A stretch of 64,000 bases of DNA from contig CAVXVA010000001.1 of assembly GCA_963765075.1 (NCBI GenBank), positions 1-64,000 of the forward strand, written 5' to 3'. The DNA comes from JAENVU01 sp963765075 (GTDB lineage Bacteria; Actinomycetota; Acidimicrobiia; IMCC26256; JAENVU01). Made by a program: the position numbers and the translations under genes. A model generated the notes under the pieces. It saw nothing but the letters and a program-made list of their open reading frames with translations, was not told where the DNA came from and ran no database searches. Of this stretch, positions 25,996-36,627 are shown piece after piece. Every line of letters begins with the position of its first letter. The first letter of the stretch is position 1.

Positions 25996-27712
25996 TCAGA
26001 TTCGGGGTGGGTCGACGGCGATGCGGAGGCGGCCGGCGGCGCGGCCGAGGGGTTGGGCGACCGCCAGGGCATCGGCGAGCGCATCGGGCGTCGGGGCGAA
26101 GACGAGCGCACTCGATCCGGCTCCCTGCTCGGATGGGCCGAACACCCGGAAGTCCCGTCGGAGTGCCATGACTGCGTGCTCGACGGCCGGCGTGTCACCC
26201 GACACCTCAGCCACGGCGCCGGCCGGTGGAAACCCGAGCAACTCGCGGCGCCCCCGTTCCGACGGTCATGAGCGCGGTCGGGTCACCGGTCAGCGCCCAC
26301 TGCACCACATCGTGGTGCGGCGAACGAGTTTGGAGCAGCAACCGCCCGCCGCGTTCTCGATTCCCTACGCCGCCGCGCCGCCCGAGCGACGAGCCCCGCC
26401 GCCTGTTGGGCGGCTCGGACTCGCGGGGCGAACAGCTCCTGGTCGAGGTCGAGGAACGCTACGAACCGGGCATCGACCCGGTGGAGTGCAGCTTCGGTGC
26501 CCACCACGACCGGCGCGTCACCGGGTTCGTCGACCGACGCATCGAGCCACGCGATCTCGGTGCGGGGCAACAGAGCGGCCAACGCGTCCCGCAGCCGCTG
26601 CACACCGAGACGAGACGCCGCGCAGCTTGGTCCCCAGACACGCCGCGCAGATCACCGGCCGTTCGGTCCCACACTGAGGGCACTGCAACGTCGACGGATC
26701 CGCCTCGACGACCGCGGCGTGACATCGCTCGCATTCGGCCACCGTCGAACAGGCCGAACACGTCAACAGCTTCGCCCGGCCCTTGCGGTTGAGAACACAC
26801 ACGGCCCGATCGCCGGCGTCGACCACCTGATGCAGCGCCCGCGCCAGCCCCTCGCTCAGCAGGCCGTTTCCCGGCGGCTCCTCCCGGAGGTCGACCATCT
26901 CGACCCGCGGCCAGCCCGTGCGTTCGACCACCCCCGGCGGACGGACCACCGGAGCGCCGATCGCAGCCTGAGCCTCGGGTGTCGGCACCGGCGCGATCAG
27001 ATGGAGCGCAGCACCACACCGCCGAGCCCGCTCGATGCCGACCTCGCGCGCGTGCCAGGTCGGCGCCCGCTCCTCCTGCAGCGCCTCGTCGCCGTCGTCG
27101 AGCACGATGACCGCAGCGAGGTCCGGCACCGGCGCCCATACCGCCGTCCGTCCCCCCACCACGACAACCTCACCCTGCCGGGTGTCGGCCCAGGCGCGGG
27201 TCCGGAACGCGTCGGCGACATCGGACCGCAGAACCACCACACGGTGATCGCGCCGCTCGAGGTCACGCACCAGCCCACCGATCCGTGCCTCACTCGTGAG
27301 CACCAACGACGAGCCGTTCGGAGCGATCAGATCGGCGATCAACTCTCTCCGGTCCGCGGCCGGCGGCCACGCCGTCACCGATCGCGCCCCGGAGCCGGTC
27401 ACCTGCGGCGCAGCCGAGGGCCACGGTTCCCGGACGGCATTCGGTGCCGATGCCGCCCGGTACATCGCCACGGGCCGACCGGCCCAGCGATGCGCCGCCC
27501 AGCGACACAGGTCCAGCACATCCGCGGGCGGACCGGCACCGACGATCTTCGCGATCGGGCAGCAGCCGACTGATCTCGGTTTCGGGCGTCACATCCTCGG
27601 CGACGACCCACCCCCGCACCCGCCGACCGTGCAACGGCACGCGCACGAGTGTGCCGACGCGTAGCGACGCGCCGAACTCCGGCGGCACCAGATAGTCGAA
27701 CTCCCGCTCCAC
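25996..27712 (-). CDS. priA: Primosomal protein N' (PriA-like), multiply frameshifted
   Basis: A PriA-type replication restart protein. The N-terminal DNA-binding part starts VEREFDYLVPPEFGASLRVG. The helicase-like core follows in another frame after about 27540, with LNRKGRAKLLTCSACS, CERCHAAVVEAD, CPQCGTERPVICAAC, the four-pair zinc-binding region. Further frame changes near 26600 and 26260 lead to the C-terminal FPPAGAVAEVSGDTPAVE and the stop at 25996. The Walker A loop is not recognisable, as in actinobacterial PriA proteins that lack helicase activity. Conserved sequence VVRVAVDLTA precedes the GTG at 27712 in frame but has no start codon, so the true start is uncertain. It directly follows metK. 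Confidence 0.82.
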
Positions 27713-27766
27713 TGCGGTCAGGTCGACCGCAACCCGAACGACGTGCTGGTCGGGTATGAGGAACGC

Positions 27767-28960
27767 CTAGAGGTTCGCGGCAGCCGCACGCAGCGCGTCG
27801 GCGCTGGTCGTGTGCTCCCAGGTGAAGTCCGGCTCGTTCCGGCCGAAGTGGCCGTACGCGGCCGTGCGGCGATAGATCGGTCGGCGCAGGTCGAGCCGCT
27901 CGATGATGGCCGCCGGCCGCAGGTCGAAGTGCTCCTGCACCAGCGCCGGGAGCTTCTCCGGGTCGATCTCGGACGTGCCGAAGGTCTCGACCATCAGCGA
28001 GACCGGACGAGCGATACCGATCGCGTACGCGACCTGCACTTCACACCGCTTCGCAATACCGGCGGCGACGATGTTCTTCGCGGCATGCCGGGCCGCGTAG
28101 GCGGCGGAGCGGTCGACCTTCGTGGGGTCCTTGCCGCTGAAGGCACCACCACCGTGACGGGCCATGCCGCCGTAGGTGTCGACGATGATCTTCCGCCCGG
28201 TGAGGCCACAGTCGGCGTGCGGGCCACCCAACTCGAAGGTGCCGGTCGGGTTGACGTGCACTTCGAAGTCGTCGTCGGCGAACTGCTCGGGGATGAGCGG
28301 CCGGATGACATGCTCGATGAGATCGGGCTTGATCATCGAGTCGCGATCGATCGCCCGGACGCGTGCTGGGTGGAGATCAGCACCGTGGAGAGCCGCTTCG
28401 GAACGCCGTCTTCGTATTCGATGGTGACCTGGGTCTTGCCGTCCGGCCGCAGGTACGGAAGCGTGCCCGATTTGCGCACCTCGGAGAGCCGGAACGCGAG
28501 CTTGTGAGCCAGCCAGATCGGCATCGGCATCAGGTCGGCGGTCTCGTCGCAGGCGTAGCCGAACATCATGCCCTGGTCGCCGGCGCCGGTCTCGAGCAGG
28601 CGGTCGGTGTCGCCGGCGCGCTGCTCCTCGGCCTTGTCGACGCCTATGGGCGATGTCGGGGCTCTGCTCGTCGATCGAGGTGATCACGCCACAGGTGTTG
28701 CCGTCGAAGCCGTACGACTCCTTGTCGTAGCCAATACTGCGGACGGTGTCGCGCACGACCCGAGGAATGTCGACGTAGGCCTGCGTGCTGATCTCACCCG
28801 CAACCACGACGAGGCCGGTGGTGGCCAGCGTCTCGCAGGCGACTCGGCTGTTCGGGTCTTCTTCGAAGATGGCGTCGAGGACGGCATCCGAGATCTGGTC
28901 GCACATCTTGTCGGGGTGGCCTTCGGTCACCGATTCCGACGTGAAGGTGAAAGCGCTCAA
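27767..28960 (-). CDS. metK: S-adenosylmethionine synthetase, two frameshifts
   Basis: MetK makes S-adenosylmethionine from methionine and ATP. The N-terminal domain has FTSESVTEGHPDKMCDQISD. The frame breaks near 28640; the middle domain (MMFGYACDETADLMPMPIWL) is in a second frame; the original frame resumes near 28350 with MIKPDLIEHVIRPLIP and the P-loop-like GGAFSGKDPTKVDRSAAY. The chosen start is TTG at 28960 with AGGAG five bases upstream, giving 398 codons, the normal size. The two indels cancel, so a consensus error is likely in this essential gene. Confidence 0.93.
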   Translation of the reverse strand: MSAFTFTSESVTEGHPDKMCDQISDAVLDAIFEEDPNSRVACETLATTGLVVVAGEISTQAYVDIPRVVRDTVRSIGYDKESYGFDGNTCGVITSIDEQSPDIAHRRRQGRGAARRRHRPPARDRRRRPGHDVRLRLRRDRRPDADADLAGSQARVPALRGAQIGHASVPAAGRQDPGHHRIRRRRSEAALHGADLHPARVRAIDRDSMIKPDLIEHVIRPLIPEQFADDDFEVHVNPTGTFELGGPHADCGLTGRKIIVDTYGGMARHGGGAFSGKDPTKVDRSAAYAARHAAKNIVAAGIAKRCEVQVAYAIGIARPVSLMVETFGTSEIDPEKLPALVQEHFDLRPAAIIERLDLRRPIYRRTAAYGHFGRNEPDFTWEHTTSADALRAAAANL

Positions 28961-28998
28961 CGCTGCTCCTGGTCTGGGTGGGCGGACCCGCGGCCCGA

Positions 28999-30200
28999 TC
29001 AGTAGCGGCGATGCGGTCAAGGATCACATCGGCCAACGCAACCTTGGTGAGCAACGGTGTGTGCTCGGAAGCGCCGGACGAGTCAAGCAGGATTGCCTGG
29101 TTGGTGTCGACTTCAAAGCCCGCATTCGGGGCGGACACGTCGTTGGCGACGAGGAGATCGAGGTTCTTCCGTGCCGCTTCTCTCCGCCGTTGGCCTCGAC
29201 GTTCTCGGTCTCGGCCGCGAACCCGACGAGCACCTGGCCCCGCTTCGCCGCACCCAGTTCGCCGAGGATGTCCGGGGTCGGTTCCAGCACGATCTCGGGG
29301 GGACCCTCGGCCTTCTTGATCTTGGCCTCGGCCACCACTTTGGGCCGGAAATCGGCGACCGCGGCCGCCATCACCACCACATCGGTCGCATCGAACCGGG
29401 CGACGATCGCGTCGTGCATGTCCTGGGCGGACACCACGGGAACGACCTCGATGTGGTCATCGCCGTGGACCACCGCAGTGGTCACCAAGGTCACGTGAGC
29501 CCCCCGGGCCGCAGCCTGGCGGGCGACGGCGTGTCCCATCTTGCCGGAGGACCGGTTCCCGATGAACCGCACCGGGTCGATCGCTTCCCGGGTGCCGCCG
29601 GCACTCACCAGGATTCGCACCCCCGTCAGATCCCCCTCACGAGTCAGCACGGCGGCGGCCGCGTCGAGGATCCGTTCCGGCGCCGCGAGTCGACCCTCGC
29701 CGACATCGCCACCCGCCAACCGGCCGGCTTCGGGATCGACGATGTGCACTCCACGTCGGCGCAGGGTGGCCAGGTTCTCCTGTACGGCCGGGTGTTCCCA
29801 CATCTCGGTGTGCATGGCCGGAGCGAGCACGACGGGCGCGCGCGTTGCGAGCAGGGTTGCGCTCAACAGGTCGTCGGAGATTCCGGCCGCGTACTTGCCG
29901 ATCGTGCGAGCCGTGGCCGGCGCGATCAGGATCACATCCGCGGTCTGGCCGAGATGGGTGTGCGGGATCGGCGTGCCGTCGGTGCGTGAACAAGCTGGTC
30001 TGGGCCGGCTCCGACGCGAGCGCCGAGAAGGTGAGCGCACCGACGAACCGGAGCGAGTCCTCGGTGAGGACCGGCATCACGTGGGCGCCGGCATCGACGA
30101 GCCGCCGACACAGCTCGACGCCTTGTAGGCCGCGATACCGCCCGGAGACGCCAAGGACGACCCGTCGACCGCGCCAGGCACCTCGGGTCGGACCCGACAC
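28999..30200 (-). CDS. coaBC: Phosphopantothenoylcysteine decarboxylase / phosphopantothenate--cysteine ligase, frameshifted
   Basis: CoaBC (Dfp) carries out two successive steps of coenzyme A synthesis. The CoaC flavoprotein half has LIAPATARTIGKYAAGISDD and PAMHTEMWEHPAVQ. The CoaB half has SAGGTREAIDPVRFIGNRSS, MAAAVADFRPK and VGFAAETENV. The GTG at 30200 starts VSGPTRGAWRGRRVVLGVSG. Frame changes occur near 30150 (compensating pair), near 30000 and near 29180. The tail SAPNAGFEVDTNQAILLD is in a third frame, and a stop at 28999 is reached only with one more shift. The position between rpoZ and metK is canonical. Confidence 0.88.
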
Positions 30201-30203
30201 GAC

Positions 30204-30522
30204 TCATCCGGCGTCGCGGCGTGGCGTCGGCGGCTTCGGTCGCCGCAGCCTCGGCCTCGGCCTCGGGGTCGACCTCGGCGAGCTCGGCCTTGATGATCTT
30301 GCCGACCTCGATCTCTTCGAGGGCGATCGACAAGGGCTTGCGCGACACCGACGTCACCTGCGGCGGGACGATCTTGCCGAGTCCGTCGCCGAGGTGGTTG
30401 TAGTAGTCGTTGATCTCTCGGGCGCGGCGAGAAGCGAGCGTCACGAGCGTGAACTTGGAGTTCTCCCGCTCGAGCAGGTGCTCGATCCGAGGCTCGGTGA
30501 GGGACGCGCGGCGTTCGGCCAT
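30204..30522 (-). CDS. rpoZ: DNA-directed RNA polymerase omega subunit, frameshift near the C-terminus
   Basis: Omega stabilises beta-prime in RNA polymerase. The core is typical: IEHLLERENSKFTLVTLAS, RAREINDYYNHLGDG and PLSIALEEIEVGKI. After an Ala/Glu-rich tail the main frame has no stop and runs into coaBC. A shift of one base near 30240 gives the end DAG and a TGA at 30204, immediately before the coaBC GTG. That ending is the most economical reading. Confidence 0.88.
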
Positions 30523-30542
30523 GGTGAAAGGCTCCAGAGAAG

Positions 30543-31134
30543 CTAGGAAGAGTCCGTGCGGACGAGGGTCCGGCCGACGGCGCTCCAGGATAGCAGCGAC
30601 CTCTCCCACAGCTCGCTCCACGGTCGTCATTGACCACGACGGCATCGAATCGATCGGCGAGCGCCTCCTCCTCGGCGGCCGTCGCCAACCGCCGTCGGAT
30701 CTGGGCCGGGATCGTCGCTCCCTCGCTCCCGCAATCGGGCTGCCTGCACCTCGGGGCCGGGCGCCTTCAGGAAGACGAGCAGCGCGTCGGGAATACTGCT
30801 CCTTGACCGCCAGGGCGCCCTGGACATCGATCTCGAGGAGCACGTCGTCACCGGCGGCCAATCGGGTCTCGACCGGCGCGTCGGGGCGTGCCCTTGAGCT
30901 GGCCGTACACCTCGAACCATTCGAGGAATCCGCCGGCATCGCGCTGGTGCTTCGAAGTCGTCCCGGGCAATGAAAGTGTAGTCGAGCCCGTCGACCTCGC
31001 CGGGCCGGGGTGCGCGCGTCGTGGCCGAGACCGACCAGGCCAGCCCGGGCTCGTGCGCGAGCAGCGCCGACCGACCGTTCCCTTGCCGACTCCGGACGGG
31101 CCCGGCGAGGACGAGCAGGAGCCGCCAGCGGGGG
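30543..31134 (-). CDS. gmk: Guanylate kinase, heavily frameshifted
   Basis: Gmk phosphorylates GMP to GDP. Pieces in different frames assemble into a full kinase: LLLVLAGP followed in the next frame by the P-loop SGVGKGT, then WSVSATTRAPRPGEVDGLDY, VETRLAAGDDVLLEIDVQG, PDALLVFLKAPGPEVQ, ATAAEEEALADRFDAVVVND and VERAVGEVAAILERRR. At least five indels are required within 600 bases. A TAG at 30543 is the likely stop. No normal start codon is seen after the mihF stop, so the 5' end is approximate. Confidence 0.82.
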
Positions 31135-31137
31135 ACG

Positions 31138-31461
31138 CTACTGCCCGGCGAACGCGGCCAACAGCGCGGCGCGTTGCTTCGTACCGAGGCCGCGGAGCCG
31201 ACGACTCTCGCTGATCTCGAGCTCCGCCATGATGCGTCGGGCGCGGACCTTGCCGACCCCGGGCAGCGACTCGAGCACACTCACGACTTTGAGCTTCGCG
31301 ACGATGTCGTCGGTGTCGCTTTGGGCGAACAGGTCCTGCGAGCGAGAGCCGGTTCAGCTTCAGACCGGGTCTTGATCTCGGCTCGCACCCGCCGTGCGAC
31401 CGCGGCCTTCTCGAGGGCAGCTTGACGCTGCTCCGGGTGTGAGCGCGGGCGGGAGCGGCAT
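31138..31461 (-). CDS. mihF: Actinobacterial integration host factor, frameshifted
   Basis: mIHF is a small nucleoid-associated DNA-binding protein with a helix-two-turn-helix related to S13. The C-terminal part has VVSVLESLPGVGKVRARRIM followed by AELEISESRRLRGLGTKQRA, the family core. The N-terminal MPLPPALTP and EQRQAALEKAAVARRVRAEI are joined by removing one C of a CCC run near 31438; two more indels lie near 31355 and 31335. The total of 324 bases is 108 codons, normal for the family. A TATACT -10-like hexamer lies upstream at about 31527. The order mihF-gmk-rpoZ is canonical in actinobacteria. Confidence 0.9.
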
Positions 31462-31581
31462 AGACAGAGACCTCCGAGAGCGATGTGGGACAGCACGGCG
31501 CGTGGCTGAGCTTCGGGCGGCGCTGAGTATAGGCAGGGCTCCGCGATCTCCCGGGTCGCCCCGAATGTCGTCAGGCGCCCT

Positions 31582-32306
31582 TCAGGACCGCACGCGGCTC
31601 AGCTCGGCCTCGACCTCCGCCGCGATCGCGGCCGCGGCGCCGGCCGGATCGGGCGCTGCGGTCACGGGTCGACCGATGACCAGCCAGTCGGCGCCCGCGA
31701 GCGATCGCGTCGGCCCGGCGTGACGACTGCGCGCCTGATCGTCGGCGCGCTCGCCCGGCCGGTCGGATTCCCGGCACCATCGACCGCAACCCGGCGAGCG
31801 GCCACCGCGCTCGACTTCCCGCCCGCTGCACACCACGCCGTCACAACCGGTCGCCGCCGCCCGCGCCAGCCGGGAGGGAAAGGCCGACGCATCGGGTCCG
31901 ACGTCAGCACCGTGACCGCCAGCGTGACCGGAGCCGCCAGTCCCGGCGGCGGCGGCCCCGGCTGGGCTCCGTGCCACGAAGGCCGCAGCATGTCGGCGCC
32001 CCCGGCCGCGTGGGCGTTGAGGTACTCGACTCCGTGGCGCGCCAGTGCGGCCGCGCCCCGCTCGACCGTGGTTGGGAATGTCGTGGAGTTTCAGATCGCA
32101 GAACACCGAGAAGCCGAGGTCGTGCAGGCGATCGAACGCGTCCGGACCGGCCTCGGCGTAGAGCTCGTGTCCAACTTTGGCGATCCCGAACCAGGGCGCG
32201 ACCTGCCGTGCCATCGCCAGCGCGGCATCGAGGTCGCCCACGTCGAGTGGGCAGTACCAGCCGATCGCGGACTTCCGGCGGGGCAGCGACAGTCGGGACT
32301 CACCAT
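31582..32306 (-). CDS. pyrF: Orotidine 5'-phosphate decarboxylase, frameshifted
   Basis: PyrF makes UMP, the end of the de novo pyrimidine pathway. LDVGDLDAALAMARQ and IAKVGHELYAEAGPDAFDRL lead into the catalytic FCDLKLHDIPN. The reading frame then breaks near 32070 and again near 31950, 31830 and 31720 before ending GADWLVIGRPVTAAPDPAGA. The ATG at 32306 is preceded by AGGAG at 6 bases. About 725 bases match a protein of about 240 residues. It is the last pyr gene before mihF. Confidence 0.85.
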
Positions 32307-32316
32307 TGATCACTCC

Positions 32317-33284
32317 TCAGTTCGATCTGGGACGTCGCAGGGTGGCGGTGAGGGCCGACGACTCGGCCGACGTCGTGGCGCTCGCACCAGCGCACGACCT
32401 CGTCGTGAATCCGATTCACCGCGCGCGGTTCTTGGAAACTGACGGTCCCGACCCCGACCGCACTCGCACCCGCCATCATCATCTCGATCGCGTCAGGGCC
32501 GCACCCGGTGCCACCGGTGCCGATGACCGGCATGCCGGGCAATGCTCGGGCCACCTCATAGACGACCCGCAACGCCACCGGCTTGATCGGGGTCCCCGAG
32601 TATCCGCCGGTGACGCCACCGAGACGGGGTGTCCGGGTGTCCGCGTCGATGGCGAGACCCAGCAAGGTGTTGACCAGGGTCAGTCCCGTCGCGCCGGCAG
32701 CCACCGCCGCGCGCGCGACGTCGACCACTTCGAACGTGTTCGGCGAGAGCTTGGCGAAGATCGGCAGCCCGAGTTCGCGATCGCCGCCACCGCGCCGACG
32801 ACGGCGCTCGTCGCCGTCGCCGAGTGCGCGAACATGCGGGCCGCGTCCTCGACGTTGGGACAACTCACGTTGAGTTCCACCGCCGTCGAGTGCGGCGACG
32901 TGCGGGCGCAGCTGCGCGGCCGCCGCGGCGAAGTCGTCGACCGACCGACCCCACAGCGACACGATCACCGGGAACCCCCGACGCGGCCAGGGCGGGAAGT
33001 TCGTCGCGGGCCCACGCTTCGACGCCCGGGCCTTGCAAGCCGACCGAGTTCAACATGCCGCCGACGCCGGCCGCGTGCACTCGCGGCGCCGGATTCCCGG
33101 CCCACGCGAAGGCAGCGAGCGACTTGACGGTGATGGCACCCAACCGAGTCGGGTCGACGAGCCGGAGCACTTCGTCGCCGTGGCCGAACGTCCCTGATGC
33201 CGCAATGATCGGACTCCGGAGCCGCAGCGGCCCCACGGCCACCTCGGTGGCGACCGGCGACGGTGAGACGGAACGTCGGCGCAT
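32317..33284 (-). CDS. pyrD: Dihydroorotate dehydrogenase, class 1 (1B-like), frameshifted
   Basis: PyrD oxidises dihydroorotate to orotate using FMN. The N-terminus VAVGPLRLRSPIIAASGTFG is typical of soluble class 1 enzymes. VELNVSCPNVEDA (catalytic-loop region), FAKLSPNTFEVVDVA, TLVNTLLGLAIDADTRTPRL and IGTGGTGCGPDAIEMMMAGA follow in alternating frames (breaks near 32965, 32890 and 32800). The end is ambiguous: one frame stops at 32300, another gives ALTATLRRPRSN and stops at 32317 just before the pyrF ribosome site. The start shares a base with the carB stop. No pyrK electron-transfer gene lies next to it. Confidence 0.87.
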
Positions 33285-36200
33285 CAGACTCCGAGTCGCA
33301 TCTGACCGTCGGTGTGGTACTCCTGCAGTGAGCGCACCGTGACTTCCGTGGTCTGACTCTCGGCGAGCCCGGCCGCGGCCGCGAGCGCCGCAGCCACCGT
33401 CGTGAGACACGGGATGTTGTGCACGTACCGCGGCCCGGCGGATATGGGCACCGTCGGCGCGAGGTCCACGGCCGCGCGGCGTGTTCACCACGAGATCGAC
33501 CCGGCCCGATGCAATGAGTTCGACCGCGTCCACCCCGGTCTCCTGGCCCACTTTGGCGACCACGGCCTCGACCGGAATCCCGCGCTCCTCACACGCCGCG
33601 GCGGTGCCGGTCGTCGCGATGATCGAGAAGCCGAGTTCGACGAACCGCTGGGCGGCGGTCAACCCCTGCTCTTTGTCACGTTTCGCCAGCGAGAGGAAGA
33701 CCGTGCCCGATTCGGGGAGCCTCGAGCCGGCGGCGGCTTGGCTCTTCACGAAGGCCAGACCGAACGATCGGTCGATACCCATGACCTCGCCGGTCGAGCG
33801 CATCTCGGGTCCGAGCAGCGTGTCGACGGTCGGGAACCGGTTGAACGGCAGCACTGCCTCCTTCACCGAGACGTGACCGCCTTCGGCCGGAGGCCGCAGG
33901 AGGCCCTCGGTCCGCAGCTCGCCAAGCGAGGATCCGAGCATGACCCGCGCCGCAACCTTGGCCAGCGGCACACCCGTCGCCTTGCTGACGAACGGGACGG
34001 TGCGACTCGCTCGGGGATTCGCCTCGATCACCACGACGTCGCCACCCTTGACCGCGTACTGCACGTTGAGGAGCCCGGACACGTCGAGGGCGGTGGCGAG
34101 CCGCTCCGTGTACTCGGTGATCGTCGCGATGGTCGCCGGCGAGAGCGTCGATGGCGGCAGCACGCACGCACTGTCGCCGGAATGCACGCCGGCCTCCTCG
34201 ATGTGTTCCATGATCCCACCGATGAGCACCTCACCGGTGTGGTCACGCAGCGCGTCGACGTCGACCTCGATCGCGTCTTCGAGGAATCGATCGATCAGCG
34301 CCGGACGGGTTGCCGACAGGCCGCCTTCCTTGCCGAGCGAACCCGCGGTCGCGAGTTCCGCCATCGCGGCGTCGAGCCCTTCTTCGTCGAACACGATCTG
34401 CATCGCCCGCCCACCGAGCACGTACGACGGGCGGACGAGCACGGGATACCCGATCGCGGCGGCAATGGTCCGAGCGCCGTCGAGGGTCGTCGCGGTGCCA
34501 CCGGCCGGCTGGGGGATCTCGAGCACATTGCACAGCGCGTTGAAGCGATCGCGGTCCTCCGCCAGATCGATCGATTCCGGGCTGGTCCCGACGACGGGAA
34601 TGCCGGCGTCCTGCAAGGTACGGGCCAGCTTCAGCGGCGTCTGACCGCCGAGCGCGACGACCACGCCCCGCAACTCGCCGCGTGCCTGCAAGGCCTCGCA
34701 GACGTTGAGTACCCCTTCGGTCGACAGCGGTTCGAAGAACAGCCGATCGCTCGTGTCGTAGTCGGTCGAGACGGTCTCCGGATTGCAGTTCACCATCACC
34801 GTCTCGAACCCCGCATCCGACAGCGCGAAGGCGGCATGCACACAGCAGTAGTCGAACTCGACGCCCTGGCCGATGCGGTTCGGACCACTCCCGAGGATCA
34901 CCACGGCCGGGCGGGTGAGCGGCGTGACTTCGCAGTCATCCTCGTAGGTGCCGTAGTGGTACGGCGTGGTCGCCTCGAACTCGGCCGCGCAGGTGTCGAC
35001 GGTCTTGTAGGTGACGTCGACCCCCGCCGCTTGGCGTGCGGCACGCACGGCTTCCGGGGTCGCGCCCCAGAGCGCGGCCAGCTGCGCGTCGCCAAACCCC
35101 AGCCGCTTGGCACCTCGCCACACGGTCCGATCGAGATCCTCCGGGCCGACGTAGGTGGCCAGGTCGTCGGCGGCCTCGACGATCTGGGCCATCTGGTCGA
35201 GGAACCACGGGTCGATGCCCGTGATCTCGTGCAGGCGCTCGATCGAGATGCCCCGACCCAACGCGGCGGCGACTGCGAACAGACGGTCCGGCGTCGGTCG
35301 GCGACACGCGCGTTCGAGATCGTCGACCGAAAGGTCGACGAACACCGGGTCGTGATGGTCGAACCCCAGGCGCCCCGATTCGAGCGATCGCAGGCCTTTC
35401 TGCAGCGACTCCGGGAACGTTCGGCCAATGGCCATGACTTCGCCGACCGACTGCATCATCGTGCCGAGGAGCGGTTCTGCCCCCGGCAGCTTCTCGAACG
35501 CCCAACGGGGAATCTTGGTGACCACGTAGTCGATGGTCGGCTCGAAACTGGCCGGGGTGACACGCGTGATGTCGTTGGTGACCTCATCGAGGCGGTACCC
35601 CACGGCGAGCTTGGCCGCGATCTTGGCGATCGGGAAACCGGTGGCCTTGCTCGCGAGTGCGCTCGACCGAGACACCCGCGGGTTCATCTCGATGACCACC
35701 ATCTGACCATTCGTCGGGTCGAGTCCGAACTGCACGTTCGATCCGCCGGTCTCCACCCCGATCCGCCGGATGCACGCGAACGCGGCGTCGCGCATCTTCT
35801 GGTACTCGACATCGGTCAGCGTCTGCGCGGGGGCGACGGTGATCGAGTCGCCGGTGTGGACCCCCATCGCGTCGACGTTCTCGATCGAGCAGATGACCAC
35901 CACATTGTCGGCGTGGTCACGCATGACCTCGAGTTCGTACTCCTTCCACCCGAGCACCGACTGCTCCAGGAGGATCTCCTCGACGGGACTGGCGGAGAAG
36001 CCTCGCCAGGCGACCTCACGGAGTTCATCCTCGTCGTAGGCAAACCCCGTACCACCGCCACCGAGAATGAAACTCGGTCGACAGATGAGCGGGAAACCGA
36101 CTTCCTTCCCGGCGATGACCGCGCGGTCGACGGCGTCGGCCATTCGGGCGTGTTCGTCGGCGATGTCGCGGTCCGCCAACACGATGGCCGAAATCGGTAC

Positions 36201-36626
36201 AGCCAGACCGATCTCCTGCATCGCAGCCTTGAACCGGCTGCGGTCTTCCGCAGTGTGGATCGCCTCGATGCTCGCACCGATGAGTTCGACGTCGAACTCC
36301 TCGAGCACGCCGGCCTCGTCGAGCGCAATCGCCAGGTTGAGCGCGGTCTGACCGCCGAGGGTCGGCAACAACGCGTCGGGGCGCTCTCGCTCGATCACCC
36401 GCCGCAGGCTCTCGACGTCGAGCGGCTCGACGTAGGTCGCGTCGGCAAAGTCGGGATCGGTCATGATCGTGGCCGGATTCGAGTTGACGAGCACGACCCG
36501 GTATCCCTCCTCGCGCAGCACCCGACACGCTTGGGTACCCGAGTAGTCGAACTCGCACGCCTGACCGATCACGATCGGCCCGCTGCCGACGATGAGGATC
36601 GATTCGATGTCGGTGCGCTTGGGCAC
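33284..36626 (-). CDS. carB: Carbamoyl phosphate synthase large chain, one frameshift near the end
   Basis: CarB makes carbamoyl phosphate for pyrimidines and arginine. Two homologous ATP-grasp halves are seen, starting ILIVGSGPIVIGQACEFDYS and VVILGSGPNRIGQGVEFDYC. The C-terminal allosteric MGS-like domain begins near residue 940 (GTVFLSLAKRDKEQGL). The frame is open for about 1050 codons, then shifts near 33475 within DLVVNTP and finishes PAVPISAGPRYVHNIP-like sequence to MRLGV. Total length is about 1114 residues, as expected. The start is GTG, one base after the carA stop. Confidence 0.97.
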
Positions 36627-36627
36627 G

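Noticed and set aside
26242..27540. Several independent small genes in the priA region
   Set aside because: The fragments in three frames align end to end as one PriA protein with its zinc-binding cysteine pairs, so they are one frameshifted gene.
28960..28999. SAM riboswitch upstream of metK
   Set aside because: Only about 38 bases separate coaBC and metK and none of the SAM-I/II/IV signatures are seen.
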